Assembly (NCBI RefSeq): GCF_003248505.1
Contig: NZ_QFOA01000008.1
Coordinates: 27,734-91,733 of the forward strand
Direction of reading: 5' to 3'
Source: Sphingobium sp.
Lineage (GTDB): Bacteria > Pseudomonadota > Alphaproteobacteria > Sphingomonadales > Sphingomonadaceae
Length of the DNA stretch: 64,000 nt
Notes under the pieces: model-generated
What the model was told of the DNA's origin: nothing
Seen by the model: the letters and a program-made list of their open reading frames with translations, nothing else
The model's database searches: none
Part shown: piece by piece, positions 1-7,394 of the stretch
How the letters are laid out: every line of letters starts with the position of its first letter
Numbering within the stretch: position 1 is the first letter of the stretch
Position numbers and translations under genes: made by a program

Positions 1-25
1 GAAAAGGCCCCTTGTTCTTTGGGGC
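1..25 (-). terminator. Possible rho-independent terminator of the leftmost minus-strand genes
   Basis: Read on the minus strand, GCCCC and GGGGC form a 5-bp stem around a 9-nt loop, followed by CTTTTC at the window edge. It lies about 150 bases beyond the stop codon of the membrane protein gene ending at 178. The U-tract is short and the left edge of the window cuts the site, so this is tentative. Bases 26-177 hold nothing I can name. Confidence 0.35.
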
Positions 26-177
26 ACAGACTTCCCGTCGCCGGAATCGCCGAAGCGAATCCACGCCACAGGACTGATCAACGCCTGGAAACCCCAATGC
101 AGGTTACTTACCAAGCATGCGTTTGGCTGTGAAGGGATTTTTTGGGTGAGGATGGGAAATTCAGGTCGAAAATGGGA

Positions 178-1392
178 TTAGTTGATTTCCTGCCTTTCCA
201 TCCGGTTATTTTCCGTTTTTGTTCCGCCGTGCTTCCTGCCGATACGGTTCGCCAGCACATACGCGCCCAGCATGGCCCACCCTGTCCCGGCCAGCACCGC
301 CCAGCGGATCGCGGCCAGAACGTCGCCCGCCTCCCGCATCCAGCGGCCCGGAGACGGCATCGCCGCGCCCAGCCAGCGCGCCACGAGCGCGGGCGTGTCC
401 GCGCTCCACATGCGGGGGTCGAGCGGGCGGGCGGGATCGGCCAGCCACAACCGGTCGTCGATCAGGTCCGCGTCGCCCACCAGCGTCACGCTGCCCCGGC
501 CGATCCGGCGCACGGTCGCGTCGCCCTTCGCGCTCCATGCCGCGCCGGACAACGTGACAAGGGCACCATCGGGCAGGAAATGCCGCCGCTCGCCCGCCAT
601 CGGGTGGCCCGAGAGCGTCACCCCCCAATGGGCGAGCAAGGGCCCGAGCAAGCTGACCGAAGGGGGGCGGCGGCGGTCGCCGAGCGGCAGGTCCGAAGGC
701 CAGCGTAGCGCCGGGTCGGCCAGCACCAGCGCATGGCCCCCGCCGCGCACCCACGCGTCCACGGCCACCATCTGCGCCGCCGTCAACGCGCGCGGTTGCG
801 CCAGCAGCAATCGGCGTGCGCCGCTTTGGGCCAGTCGCCCGGGATCGTCGAGCGGCTCGACAGTGAAGCGGGTGCGCAGGACAGCGACGATGGGCGCGTC
901 CCGCCGCTGCATCCTGTTCCGCCCCGGCTCTGCCCAGAAGAGCGGCAATCCGGTGACCACGACCAACGCCGGACGATCCGACAGCGGCGTAACGGGCTGG
1001 GCCGGGCCGCGCCACAGAAGGAATGCCGCCACCGCCAGGGCACAAGCCCCTGCCACGCGCGCGCGCCCCGCCCGTCGCAGCAGGACACCGCCTGCCGCCG
1101 CCATGATCGCCACCGCCAGCAATCCGGCGGATGCGGAAAAGAGGGGCGGCCTGCCCGATGCGATGGCGCAGAAAAGGACGGCCATGCCCGCAGCACCCAT
1201 GGCCGCGCCCCATGCCAGCGCCGCCTGCCGCCGTGCGAGAGCCCATCCCACGACCGCCATGACGAGCGCCATGGGAAGGCTCCAGTCCCAGGGATCGGCC
1301 TGCCCCGTCAGCCAGGCGCGATGCAGGCCCGCCAGGAAGATGGCGAGCGGGGGCAGCCAGAGGCCGAGGAATCGAAGAAGACCCGCCCTCAT
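178..1392 (-). CDS. Membrane protein with GldG/DUF4350-like domain
   Basis: A 404-residue protein with several hydrophobic segments in roughly the first 130 residues, a soluble middle part and one more membrane segment near residues 350-375. The soluble part contains a glycine-rich stretch (VRGGGHALVLADP) and a later GRGSVTLVGDADL stretch. These resemble the periplasmic domain of GldG/DUF4350 proteins, which normally accompany ABC-2 permeases or MoxR/DUF58 operons. The ATG at 1392 is chosen because the frame further upstream runs into the neighbouring gene. No ABC ATPase, MoxR or DUF58 gene is visible nearby, so the partner is unknown. The family call is from memory of the pattern and is moderate; the role is not known. 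Confidence 0.6.
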   Translation of the reverse strand: MRAGLLRFLGLWLPPLAIFLAGLHRAWLTGQADPWDWSLPMALVMAVVGWALARRQAALAWGAAMGAAGMAVLFCAIASGRPPLFSASAGLLAVAIMAAAGGVLLRRAGRARVAGACALAVAAFLLWRGPAQPVTPLSDRPALVVVTGLPLFWAEPGRNRMQRRDAPIVAVLRTRFTVEPLDDPGRLAQSGARRLLLAQPRALTAAQMVAVDAWVRGGGHALVLADPALRWPSDLPLGDRRRPPSVSLLGPLLAHWGVTLSGHPMAGERRHFLPDGALVTLSGAAWSAKGDATVRRIGRGSVTLVGDADLIDDRLWLADPARPLDPRMWSADTPALVARWLGAAMPSPGRWMREAGDVLAAIRWAVLAGTGWAMLGAYVLANRIGRKHGGTKTENNRMERQEIN

Positions 1393-1423
1393 CGGCGAAG
1401 ACCTCCGGCCCGGAATCGCATCG

Positions 1424-1735
1424 TCAGCGCTGCTGCGCCGGCTGGTTCGGGTCCTGGTCCATCGGTTTGCGAATGTTGGGGTCGGGCTGAAGATCGGGCA
1501 CGAGGGGCGCTTGCTCAGGCGCTGGCTGCACACCCAGTTCGGCCAGCGGCTCCTTGGGCGAGACCGCATTTTGCGTCAGCGTCGGCACGACCGGCGGCGG
1601 CGATGCCGTATCGTCCAGCCGCGCCTTCTCGATCACGATGTTGGCGAGACCGACGAGCAGGACCACGCCCGCCAGCCCGGTGAGGCCGATCTGGACGCGC
1701 TGCAACCCTTCCTGTCGGCGGGGCGTGTCAGCCAT
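1424..1735 (-). CDS. Small single-pass membrane protein, function unknown
   Basis: A 103-residue protein with a charged N-terminus, one strong transmembrane helix at about residues 16-34 (IGLTGLAGVVLLVGLANIVI) and a proline/glutamine-rich tail that probably faces the periplasm. I do not recognise a catalytic motif. It sits 31 bases upstream of the GldG/DUF4350-like gene on the same strand and 41 bases downstream of the cysteine synthase gene, so the three could be co-transcribed. Coding is supported by the transmembrane pattern, GC-rich third positions and the compact spacing. It could be an assembly or accessory subunit for the downstream membrane protein, but that is inference from position only. 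Confidence 0.6.
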   Translation of the reverse strand: MADTPRRQEGLQRVQIGLTGLAGVVLLVGLANIVIEKARLDDTASPPPVVPTLTQNAVSPKEPLAELGVQPAPEQAPLVPDLQPDPNIRKPMDQDPNQPAQQR

Positions 1736-1776
1736 GCAACCCTTATATGTTTCTGTGCCGCGACCCGTGTCGGCAA

Positions 1777-2772
1777 TCAGGCATTGTGCGCGAGCCAGGG
1801 GAACACCGTCAACCCCTTAGATTCCAGCCATTGACGGTTGTAGAGGGTGGAAAGATAGCGGAAGCCCGTATCGCACAGGATAGTGGCGATCCGCTTGCCC
1901 GGTCCGAGTTGCCGCGCCAGCGCCACCGCGCCCGCGACATTGATGCCCGACGACAGGCCAAGGCACAGCCCCTCCTCGCTCAAAAGGCGGCGAACCCAGT
2001 GCAACCCCTCCTCGTCCGAGATGCGGAATTGCGTGTCGATAGGCGCGCCTTCGAGATTGGCGGTGATGCGCCCTTGCCCTATGCCTTCGGCGACGCTGCT
2101 GCCCTCCGCCTTCAATTCGCCATGCGCGTAATATTCGTAAAGCGCCGCACCGTGCGGGTCGCTGAGCGCGATCGTGATCGCCTCATCCTTGGCCTTGAGG
2201 CCGAGGCCCACGCCCGCGATGGTGCCGCCGGTGCCCGCCGCGCAGGTGAAGCCGTCGACCCGCCCCTCCATCTGCGTCCAGATTTCCTCGGCGGTGCCCA
2301 CGATGTGCGCCTTGCGATTGGCGATATTGTCGAACTGGTTGGCCCAGATCGCATTCTCCGTTTCTTCGGCGATGCGGCGGCTGGTGTGGACGAAGTGGCC
2401 GGGGTTGGAATAGGCGGCGGCGGGCACCGTCACCAGCTCCGCGCCCAGCGCACGTAGCGTGTCCATCTTTTCCCGGCTCTGCGTTTCGGGCATCACAATG
2501 ATGGTGCGATAGCCCTTTGCGTTGGCGACCAGGGCGAGGCCGATGCCGGTGTTGCCCGCTGTCCCCTCCACGATGGTGCCGCCGGGCTTGAGCAGGCCGC
2601 GCTCTTCCGCATCGTTGACGATGAAAAGAGCGGCGCGATCCTTCACCGATGCGCCGGGATTGGCGAATTCGCACTTGGCGAAGATGTCGCAGCCGGTTTC
2701 CTGCGAGGGACCGGCAAGACGGACGAGCGGCGTGTTGCCGATGAGGGCGAGGCTGTCGGAAGCATGAAGCAT
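1777..2772 (-). CDS. cysK: Cysteine synthase A (O-acetylserine sulfhydrylase), copy 1
   Basis: A 331-residue fold-type II PLP enzyme that makes cysteine from O-acetylserine and sulfide in the cytoplasm. The N-terminal IGNTPLVRL motif, the PLP lysine in NPGASVKDR (about K44) and the phosphate/substrate loop EGTAGNTGIGLA are all visible. The glycine loop AAGTGGTIAG and the C-terminal CDTGFRYLSTLYN are also typical. The start at 2772 puts the protein at its usual N-terminus; an open extension to 2886 has no matching conserved residues. It is divergent from a SleB-type hydrolase gene 159 bases away. A second cysK lies at 58679 next to another SleB-type gene. The two differ in the substrate loop (EGTAGNTG here, EPTSGNTG there), so they belong to different cysK lineages and are not a recent duplicate. 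Confidence 0.93.
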   Translation of the reverse strand: MLHASDSLALIGNTPLVRLAGPSQETGCDIFAKCEFANPGASVKDRAALFIVNDAEERGLLKPGGTIVEGTAGNTGIGLALVANAKGYRTIIVMPETQSREKMDTLRALGAELVTVPAAAYSNPGHFVHTSRRIAEETENAIWANQFDNIANRKAHIVGTAEEIWTQMEGRVDGFTCAAGTGGTIAGVGLGLKAKDEAITIALSDPHGAALYEYYAHGELKAEGSSVAEGIGQGRITANLEGAPIDTQFRISDEEGLHWVRRLLSEEGLCLGLSSGINVAGAVALARQLGPGKRIATILCDTGFRYLSTLYNRQWLESKGLTVFPWLAHNA

Positions 2773-2931
2773 GGGTGCGGAATAGCCGAGCGTGGGCGGC
2801 TTTGCCAAGCAAGGGAATGCTGCGCCCGGCCAAGCGGCCATTTTAACCTTTGCGCCCATTGTCGTCCCATCGCGGGACGCAGGCAAATCCGGTGAGGAAG
2901 TGGCAAGGCCATTGATGTAAGGGCCTTTGCC

Positions 2932-3912
2932 ATGCGGGCGACGACAAATCAGAGACGGCGGTGGGGGCGGGCCACGGCGGCGGCGACCGGGCTGCTACTG
3001 CTGATCGCGCCGCGCCTCATCACCGCAGCGCCGCTCGACATGTTGGCCGCAGCGCCGGATAGGCAGCGCACGGTCGATCCTTCCGAGGACAGCGCCCTCA
3101 ATTTCCCTGGGTCCGCCTTTTTCTTCGCGCAGGGGGCGTTCGATCCTGCACCGGGCGCGGCGCCGGTGCGCAGCGCGCATGTGCTGGGGCTGGACACAGT
3201 GGCGGCAGCGCCTGCTGCGATGTTCCGGGGGCTCACTCCGCTCGACAGCTATCGGGCGCTCCACTGCCTGACGTCGGCCATCTATTATGAGGCAGGCAAC
3301 GAACCGGAGGACGGGCAGCGCGCCGTGGCGCAGGTCGTCCTGAACCGCGCGCGCAATGCACGCTGGCCCGCATCGGTGTGCGGGGTCGTGTACGAAGGGT
3401 CGGAGCGCGCGGACTACCGGTGCCAGTTCACCTTCAGTTGCGACGGGTCGATGACGCGGATGCCCGCCGCCGCTGCATGGGTGCGTGCCCGCCGCATCGC
3501 GCAGGAGGCGCTGGCCGGACGCATCTATGCGCCGGTGGGCCTTGCCACCCATTATCACACGCTGGCGGTGCATCCTCTCTGGGCCGACAGCCTGTCGCCG
3601 GTTGCCGTGATCGGCGCGCATATCTTTTATCGCAGGCCAGGCTTTGACGGATCGGCGGCGGCGTTCCAGCGCGCCTATCCGGGGCGGGAACTGGTGTCCG
3701 GCCCGGCCCGGACGGTCTGGCTCGTGCGCGCCGTGCAGCCGGTCGAAATGATGGCCGCGGGAACCGTCACGACGCCCGCCCCCTCCATGGCGGCAATAGC
3801 GGCCACCCCCGCCAACGGGCCGACCGCTGCGCCATCGCCGCCGCCGCAGGACGCATTGCCGCAATCGACGATCCGGCCCGAATATCGCAATAGCGGGCGT
3901 CCGTTGATCTGA
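2932..3912 (+). CDS. SleB-type cell wall hydrolase (Hydrolase_2 family), copy 1
   Basis: A 326-residue exported protein predicted to cut peptidoglycan glycan strands. A basic N-terminus and a hydrophobic stretch (about residues 17-33) form a signal peptide or anchor. The Hydrolase_2 core runs from about residue 108 to 230, with CLTSAIYYEAGNEPEDGQ (the YEA glutamate is the expected catalytic acid), AVAQVVLNR, VCGVVYEG, CQFTFSCDG and ATHYHT. Four cysteines of this core are shared with the paralogue at 59616, which suggests disulfides in the periplasm. The C-terminal 90 residues are alanine/proline-rich and probably disordered. The start at 2932 gives a standard signal sequence. Sporulation is not implied: SleB-like enzymes are common in non-sporulating alphaproteobacteria. 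Confidence 0.85.
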   Translation: MRATTNQRRRWGRATAAATGLLLLIAPRLITAAPLDMLAAAPDRQRTVDPSEDSALNFPGSAFFFAQGAFDPAPGAAPVRSAHVLGLDTVAAAPAAMFRGLTPLDSYRALHCLTSAIYYEAGNEPEDGQRAVAQVVLNRARNARWPASVCGVVYEGSERADYRCQFTFSCDGSMTRMPAAAAWVRARRIAQEALAGRIYAPVGLATHYHTLAVHPLWADSLSPVAVIGAHIFYRRPGFDGSAAAFQRAYPGRELVSGPARTVWLVRAVQPVEMMAAGTVTTPAPSMAAIAATPANGPTAAPSPPPQDALPQSTIRPEYRNSGRPLI

Positions 3913-3992
3913 TCTCGCGCCTCGTTCCGCCGCAAAACGGGTATTGCATCCGGCAGCCTTTGCCGTCCCTGCAAAGAATTGAAATTGCCCGA

Positions 3993-4013
3993 CAAAAAAG
4001 TTTGGCTTTTTTG
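3993..4013 (+). terminator. A/T-rich hairpin after the SleB-type gene, possible terminator
   Basis: CAAAAAAG and CTTTTTTG form an 8-bp stem around TTTGG, about 80 bases after the hydrolase stop codon. The stem is mostly A:T and no separate U-tract follows the 3' arm, though that arm is itself T-rich. It could weakly terminate in either direction. Confidence 0.3.
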
Positions 4014-4104
4014 CCGTTCTGCCGGAACCATGGCGCGGTTTTGGGGGTTCTTGTTCCCGGATAGCAAATCTTTTGCCCCCCGCTCTTGCTATCCAAAAAA
4101 ATAT

Positions 4105-4142
4105 GAGCCCGGAACGTCTCCCCCCCGACGCGTTCCGGGCTC
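4105..4142. terminator. Perfect 12-bp inverted repeat, likely bidirectional terminator
   Basis: GAGCCCGGAACG (4105-4116) and CGTTCCGGGCTC (4131-4142) pair perfectly around a 14-base C-rich loop. Plus-strand transcripts from the SleB-type gene would meet AGCTTTTA after the stem. Minus-strand transcripts would meet ATATTTTTTT, a better U-tract. The minus-strand Tat operon ends at 4484 and has no obvious terminator closer to its stop, so this may end it after reading antisense through the entericidin-like gene. The arms also contain GGAAC and GTTCC, so an operator or promoter role is an alternative. Confidence 0.45.
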
Positions 4143-4191
4143 AGCTTTTATCGGGGGTCGCCCGTTTGCATTCTTTATTCTTTCCGTCTGC

Positions 4192-4216
4192 GGAACGGAA
4201 ATGGACGCGACGGGTT
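4192..4216 (+). promoter_or_regulatory. Candidate EcfG (general stress sigma) promoter
   Basis: GGAAC at 4192-4196 and GGTT at 4213-4216 are separated by 16 bases. The alphaproteobacterial EcfG consensus is GGAAC-N16/17-CGTT, so one base departs from it. A transcript would start near 4223, leaving a leader of about 46 bases before the entericidin-like ATG. Entericidin-like genes are typical members of the general stress regulon in sphingomonads. A near-identical motif precedes degP. Confidence 0.45.
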
Positions 4217-4268
4217 CTGCCTCTCGTTCCCGCTGCGGCGGGAAACGGATTTCTAGAGGAGACGTTCG

Positions 4269-4397
4269 ATGACGAAGAAGATTCTGGCCGCTGTGCTTCT
4301 GACCGGTTCGCTGATGGTTGCTGCGTGCAACACCGTCGAAGGCGCTGGCAAGGACGTGCAGAGCGCTGGCAAGGCTGTCGAGAAGGCCGCCAACTAA
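4269..4397 (+). CDS. Entericidin A/B-family small lipoprotein
   Basis: A 42-residue lipoprotein. The signal peptide MTKKILAAVLLTGSLMVAAC ends in a lipobox with the lipidated cysteine at residue 20. The mature part NTVEGAGKDVQSAGKAVEKA is the short amphipathic segment typical of entericidins (EcnA/EcnB and alphaproteobacterial relatives). It should be anchored in an envelope membrane; entericidin B is stress-induced in enterobacteria, but the role in sphingomonads is not firmly known. A strong ribosome-binding site (AGAGGAGA) precedes the ATG, an EcfG-like promoter motif lies at 4192-4216, and a strong terminator follows 36 bases after the stop. No antidote-like second gene is seen. Confidence 0.88.
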   Translation: MTKKILAAVLLTGSLMVAACNTVEGAGKDVQSAGKAVEKAAN

Positions 4398-4433
4398 GCC
4401 CGCAAGGGCGAATTCATTCCGCTCCCTAGCATG

Positions 4434-4464
4434 GGCCCGCCCTTATCCGGCGGGCCTTTTTTTT
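4434..4464 (+). terminator. Rho-independent terminator of the entericidin-like gene
   Basis: GGCCCGCC (4434-4441) and GGCGGGCC (4449-4456) make a perfect 8-bp GC stem with a 7-base loop, followed by eight T residues. It ends the short monocistronic transcript. It lacks a U-tract on the minus strand, so it would not serve the convergent Tat operon. Confidence 0.88.
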
Positions 4465-4483
4465 GTGTGTCGCAGGGCGCGAT

Positions 4484-5281
4484 TTAGGCGTCCTGAGCGG
4501 ACGCTTCCCCGGCGTCATCGGCGGTCGCGTCGCCCACCTGCCTGCGGTCGGTGAACCAGATCGCGACGATCGTGATCTCGTAAAGCAGGAGCAGCGGGAT
4601 CGCCAGCATCAGCTGGGACACCACATCGGGCGGGGTCAGCACCGCCGCCAGGATGAACGCCGCCACGATCATGTAGCGGCGCATCCCGATAAGCTGCGCT
4701 CGCGAGACGAAGCCCGCGCGGTTGAGCAGCATCAGCAGCACCGGCATCAGAAAGCAGATGCCGAACGCGAGGATGAACTGCATGACGAGGCCGAGATAGG
4801 CGTCGGCGCTGGGCAAGGCTTCGACCGCCAGACCGCTGCTGTTTCCCTGAAACCCCAGGAAGAAGTGGAAGGCGGTCGGCATCACCACGAAATAGGCGAG
4901 GCTGGCACCCAGAGCGAAAAGGAACGGAGTCGCAAGGATGAAGGGCAGGAGCGCCTTCTTTTCCTTCGCATAGAGACCCGGCGCGACGAAGGCCCATAGC
5001 TGGTTCGCGATGATCGGGAAGGACAGGCAGAAAGCGCCGAATACCGCAATCTTCACCTGGACGAAAAAGGCTTCGTAAAGCTTGGTGTAGACGAGCCGAC
5101 CGCCACCGTCGCCAAAGGCTTCCTTCAGCGGGTGGACGAGGATCGCGAAAAGCTGTTCGGAAAAATAGAAACAGACCGCGCCCGAAAGGAACAGGGCGTA
5201 GACGCATTTGAGCAGGCGGCTGCGCAGTTCGATCAGATGGTCGAGCAGCGGCGCTTTGCTGTCGTCGATGTCGGTCATCAT
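4484..5281 (-). CDS. tatC: Sec-independent protein translocase subunit TatC
   Basis: A 265-residue polytopic inner membrane protein, the twin-arginine signal receptor of the Tat translocase. The N-terminal [14 protein letters not shown] is the TatC signature and about six hydrophobic helices follow. The C-terminal tail is alanine/acidic and short. Its ATG at 5281 overlaps the tatB stop (ATGA), indicating translational coupling; a second in-frame ATG follows immediately at 5278. It is the last gene of the argS-SPOR-nagZ-scpA-scpB-tatA-tatB-tatC run. A Tat substrate (molybdenum hydroxylase subunit with RRSLLIGG) is encoded at 46292 in this window. Confidence 0.96.
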   Translation of the reverse strand: MMTDIDDSKAPLLDHLIELRSRLLKCVYALFLSGAVCFYFSEQLFAILVHPLKEAFGDGGGRLVYTKLYEAFFVQVKIAVFGAFCLSFPIIANQLWAFVAPGLYAKEKKALLPFILATPFLFALGASLAYFVVMPTAFHFFLGFQGNSSGLAVEALPSADAYLGLVMQFILAFGICFLMPVLLMLLNRAGFVSRAQLIGMRRYMIVAAFILAAVLTPPDVVSQLMLAIPLLLLYEITIVAIWFTDRRQVGDATADDAGEASAQDA

Positions 5282-5736
5282 GCCGCCGCGTCACCCTTGT
5301 GCGAGGCGGGATCGGAAAGAGCGGCGAGATAAGGCGGCCCTTCCGTCGCGGCGGGCGGCGTGGGAACCTGCGGCGGGGCGGATTGCGCGACGAAGGGCGG
5401 ATGCGCGGGCGGGGCAGCGACATCCGCCGCCGAAGATTGCCCAAGGTGGGGCGGAGAGCTTTCACCCTCGGGCGAGGGCAGCGAGCCTCCGGCGATTTCG
5501 GGCGGATGTTCTTCCATGATGCGCTTGTTCTGCGCCGCCCACTTCTTTTCCAGTTCTTCCAGCTCCACTTCCCGCACCATCGCGTCGATGCCGGTGCGGA
5601 AATGGCGCGCCATGCCCTGCGCCTTCCCCACGATCTGCCCCACCTTGTAAAGCGCGCGGGGCAAATCCTTGGGACCGATGACGATCACCGCAATGATCAC
5701 GATCACCAGGAATTCGGACGAATCGATGCCAAACAT
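5278..5736 (-). CDS. tatB: Sec-independent protein translocase subunit TatB
   Basis: A 152-residue protein that forms the substrate-binding core of the Tat translocase with TatC. It has one N-terminal membrane helix (about residues 6-22), the hinge GPKDLPRAL, an amphipathic helix to about residue 60, a charged coiled region and a proline-rich acidic tail. The length and the MFGIDSSEF start match TatB rather than TatA. It lies 32 bases after tatA and overlaps tatC by four bases. Confidence 0.94.
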   Translation of the reverse strand: MFGIDSSEFLVIVIIAVIVIGPKDLPRALYKVGQIVGKAQGMARHFRTGIDAMVREVELEELEKKWAAQNKRIMEEHPPEIAGGSLPSPEGESSPPHLGQSSAADVAAPPAHPPFVAQSAPPQVPTPPAATEGPPYLAALSDPASHKGDAAA

Positions 5737-5768
5737 GGAGCGCTACCGGCCTGTGCTGGAGAAGAGGC

Positions 5769-6002
5769 TCAGGCCTTCGTCTTTTCTTCCGTGGCGCTGG
5801 GCGCGTCCTGTTCGGGAACGCGATGCCCTTCGATCCGGGTGGCGGGCTTGGCAGGCACGTCGTCATCCTCCGCCATGCCCTTCTTGAAGCTCTTTATGCC
5901 CTTGGCCACGTCGCCCATCAGGCCGGAAATGCGACCGCCACCGAACAGCAGCATGACGACCAGGAGCACGATGACCCAGTGCATCAGCGAAAAGGAACCC
6001 AT
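5769..6002 (-). CDS. tatA: Sec-independent protein translocase subunit TatA
   Basis: A 77-residue pore-forming subunit of the Tat translocase. One membrane helix (about residues 7-22) is followed by the FGGGRI hinge, the amphipathic helix [19 protein letters not shown] with the conserved phenylalanine-lysine pattern, and an acidic soluble tail. It sits 28 bases downstream of scpB and 32 bases upstream of tatB. TatA is expected in excess over TatB and TatC, but no separate promoter is evident in the short gap. Confidence 0.95.
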   Translation of the reverse strand: MGSFSLMHWVIVLLVVMLLFGGGRISGLMGDVAKGIKSFKKGMAEDDDVPAKPATRIEGHRVPEQDAPSATEEKTKA

Positions 6003-6030
6003 GTTTAAATACTCCTAGCAGAAGGCCTAT

Positions 6031-6624
6031 CTAGGCGTCTTCCTCGTCATTTTCCACAACGGATTGCCCGGCCAGACCCTCCAGCGCGAGATCGACGGGA
6101 TCGAGCAGGCCTGCGGCGCGCAGATCCTCCATCCCCGGCAGGTCGCGGCGGCTGGCAAGGCCGAAATGCGACAGGAATTCGGGCGTCGTCGCATAGATGA
6201 GGGGGCGTCCGGGCACTTCGCGCCGCCCGGCGGGACGAACCCAGCCCGCCTCCATCAGCACGTCGAGCGTCCCCTTGGCGACCTGAACCCCGCGAATCGC
6301 CTCGATCTCCGCGCGGCTTACCGGTTCGTGATAGGCAATGATCGCCAGCGTCTCCATCGCGGCGCGAGACAGCTTGCGCGTTTCGTCCTTTTCGCGACGC
6401 AGGATGTGGGAAAGGTCGGGCGCGGTCTGGAAATGCCAGCGCCCGCCCCGCTCGACCAGATTGATGCCGCGCCCGGCATAAAGGTCGGCAAGCGCGGACA
6501 GCGATGTGGACAGGTCGCCGCCATCGCCCACATGCTGGCGAATTTCGGCGGGGGTGAGCGGCCCCTCGGCCACGAACAGCGTCGCTTCGACCGCGCGCAG
6601 AAAGTCGTCCGGCTCGGGCATCAT
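6031..6624 (-). CDS. scpB: Segregation and condensation protein B
   Basis: A 197-residue winged-helix (kite) subunit of the Smc-ScpAB condensin that organises newly replicated chromosome arms. The start MMPEPDDFLRAVEATLFVAEGP, the central LSRAAMETLAIIAYHEPVSRAEIEAIRGV and the VRPAGRREVPGRPLIYATT segment are classic ScpB. The ATG at 6624 overlaps the scpA TGA (ATGA), with a second ATG at 6621. The C-terminal tail is acidic. Linkage with scpA, nagZ and tatABC is the usual alphaproteobacterial arrangement. Confidence 0.95.
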   Translation of the reverse strand: MMPEPDDFLRAVEATLFVAEGPLTPAEIRQHVGDGGDLSTSLSALADLYAGRGINLVERGGRWHFQTAPDLSHILRREKDETRKLSRAAMETLAIIAYHEPVSRAEIEAIRGVQVAKGTLDVLMEAGWVRPAGRREVPGRPLIYATTPEFLSHFGLASRRDLPGMEDLRAAGLLDPVDLALEGLAGQSVVENDEEDA

Positions 6625-7394
6625 GCGTGCGCCTCCGGTGCGGCGGCGCGCAGGTAGAGGGGCGCGAAGATGCCGTCCTGCGCGATGTCCACCCGCCCCT
6701 GCCGCGCAAGCTCCAGCGCGGCGACGAAGCTGCTGGCCAAAGCCGACTTCGCCCGTGGCGTGTCGATTTCGACGGGCAGGAAAGCTTCGAGCCGGGTCCA
6801 GTCGATCGCCGCCCCGATGAGTGCGCCCACGCGCTGGATCGCTTCGTCCAGCGTCATCACCGGGCGGACGGCGACGGTATGGACGACCGGCTGCGTGCGG
6901 GCGCGAATCTGGCCGTAGGTGGCGATGAGGTCGTAGAGGCTCGCACGCCACTTCGCCTTGCGGACGAGACGCAGCCCCTCGGGCGCGCGGCGGGTGAAGA
7001 CGTCGCGCCCGACCCGGTCCCGCGCCATCAGACGCGCCGATGCGTCGCGCATGGCGTTGAGGCGCTGGAGCCGCAATTGCAGGCGCAGCGCCAGTTCCTC
7101 GGGGCTGGGATCGGGCTGCTCGGCCCGCGGGAGCAGCAGCGCGGATTTGAGGTAGGCCAGCCAGGCCGCCATGACGAGATAGTCCGCCGCCACTTCCAGC
7201 TTGAGCTGCCGGGCGCTGTCGATGAAGGCGAGATATTGCTGGGTCAGCGCAAGGATAGAGATTTCACGCAGGTCCACCTTCTGCCCGCGCGCCAGCGTCA
7301 GCAGCAGGTCGAGCGGACCTTCCCAACTGTCGAAGCTGACGGTCAGGGTATGGGGCGGCGCCACCGCCGTGGTTTCGAACAGGTCGTCGTTCAA
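6621..7394 (-). CDS. scpA: Segregation and condensation protein A
   Basis: A 257-residue kleisin that bridges Smc heads and binds ScpB. The FDSWEGPLDLLLTLARGQKVDLREISI stretch near the N-terminus and LVMAAWLAYLKSALLLP are diagnostic. No ATG fits the N-terminus. A TTG at 7394 overlaps the nagZ TGA in a TTGA arrangement and gives a natural start about 20 residues before the conserved FDSWEGPLDLLL motif. Reading further upstream would run inside nagZ. A TTG start after a TGA suggests reinitiation and modest expression tied to nagZ translation. Confidence 0.93.
   Translation of the reverse strand: MNDDLFETTAVAPPHTLTVSFDSWEGPLDLLLTLARGQKVDLREISILALTQQYLAFIDSARQLKLEVAADYLVMAAWLAYLKSALLLPRAEQPDPSPEELALRLQLRLQRLNAMRDASARLMARDRVGRDVFTRRAPEGLRLVRKAKWRASLYDLIATYGQIRARTQPVVHTVAVRPVMTLDEAIQRVGALIGAAIDWTRLEAFLPVEIDTPRAKSALASSFVAALELARQGRVDIAQDGIFAPLYLRAAAPEAHA

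Larger units (their letters stand above)
3913..4268. other. 356-bp intergenic region with hairpins and a possible stress promoter
   Basis: No credible gene is seen between the SleB-type gene and the entericidin-like gene. The region holds, in order, an A/T-rich hairpin at 3993-4013, a perfect 12-bp inverted repeat at 4105-4142, and an EcfG-like promoter motif at 4192-4216. A ribosome-binding site (AGAGGAGA) ends 8 bases before the ATG at 4269. The base composition is lower in GC than the flanking genes. Confidence 0.6.

Noticed and set aside
178..1569. Longer N-terminus for the GldG/DUF4350-like protein
   Set aside because: The extra 59 residues are Arg/Ser/Pro-rich and overlap the upstream small membrane protein gene; the ATG at 1392 starts directly before the first membrane helix.
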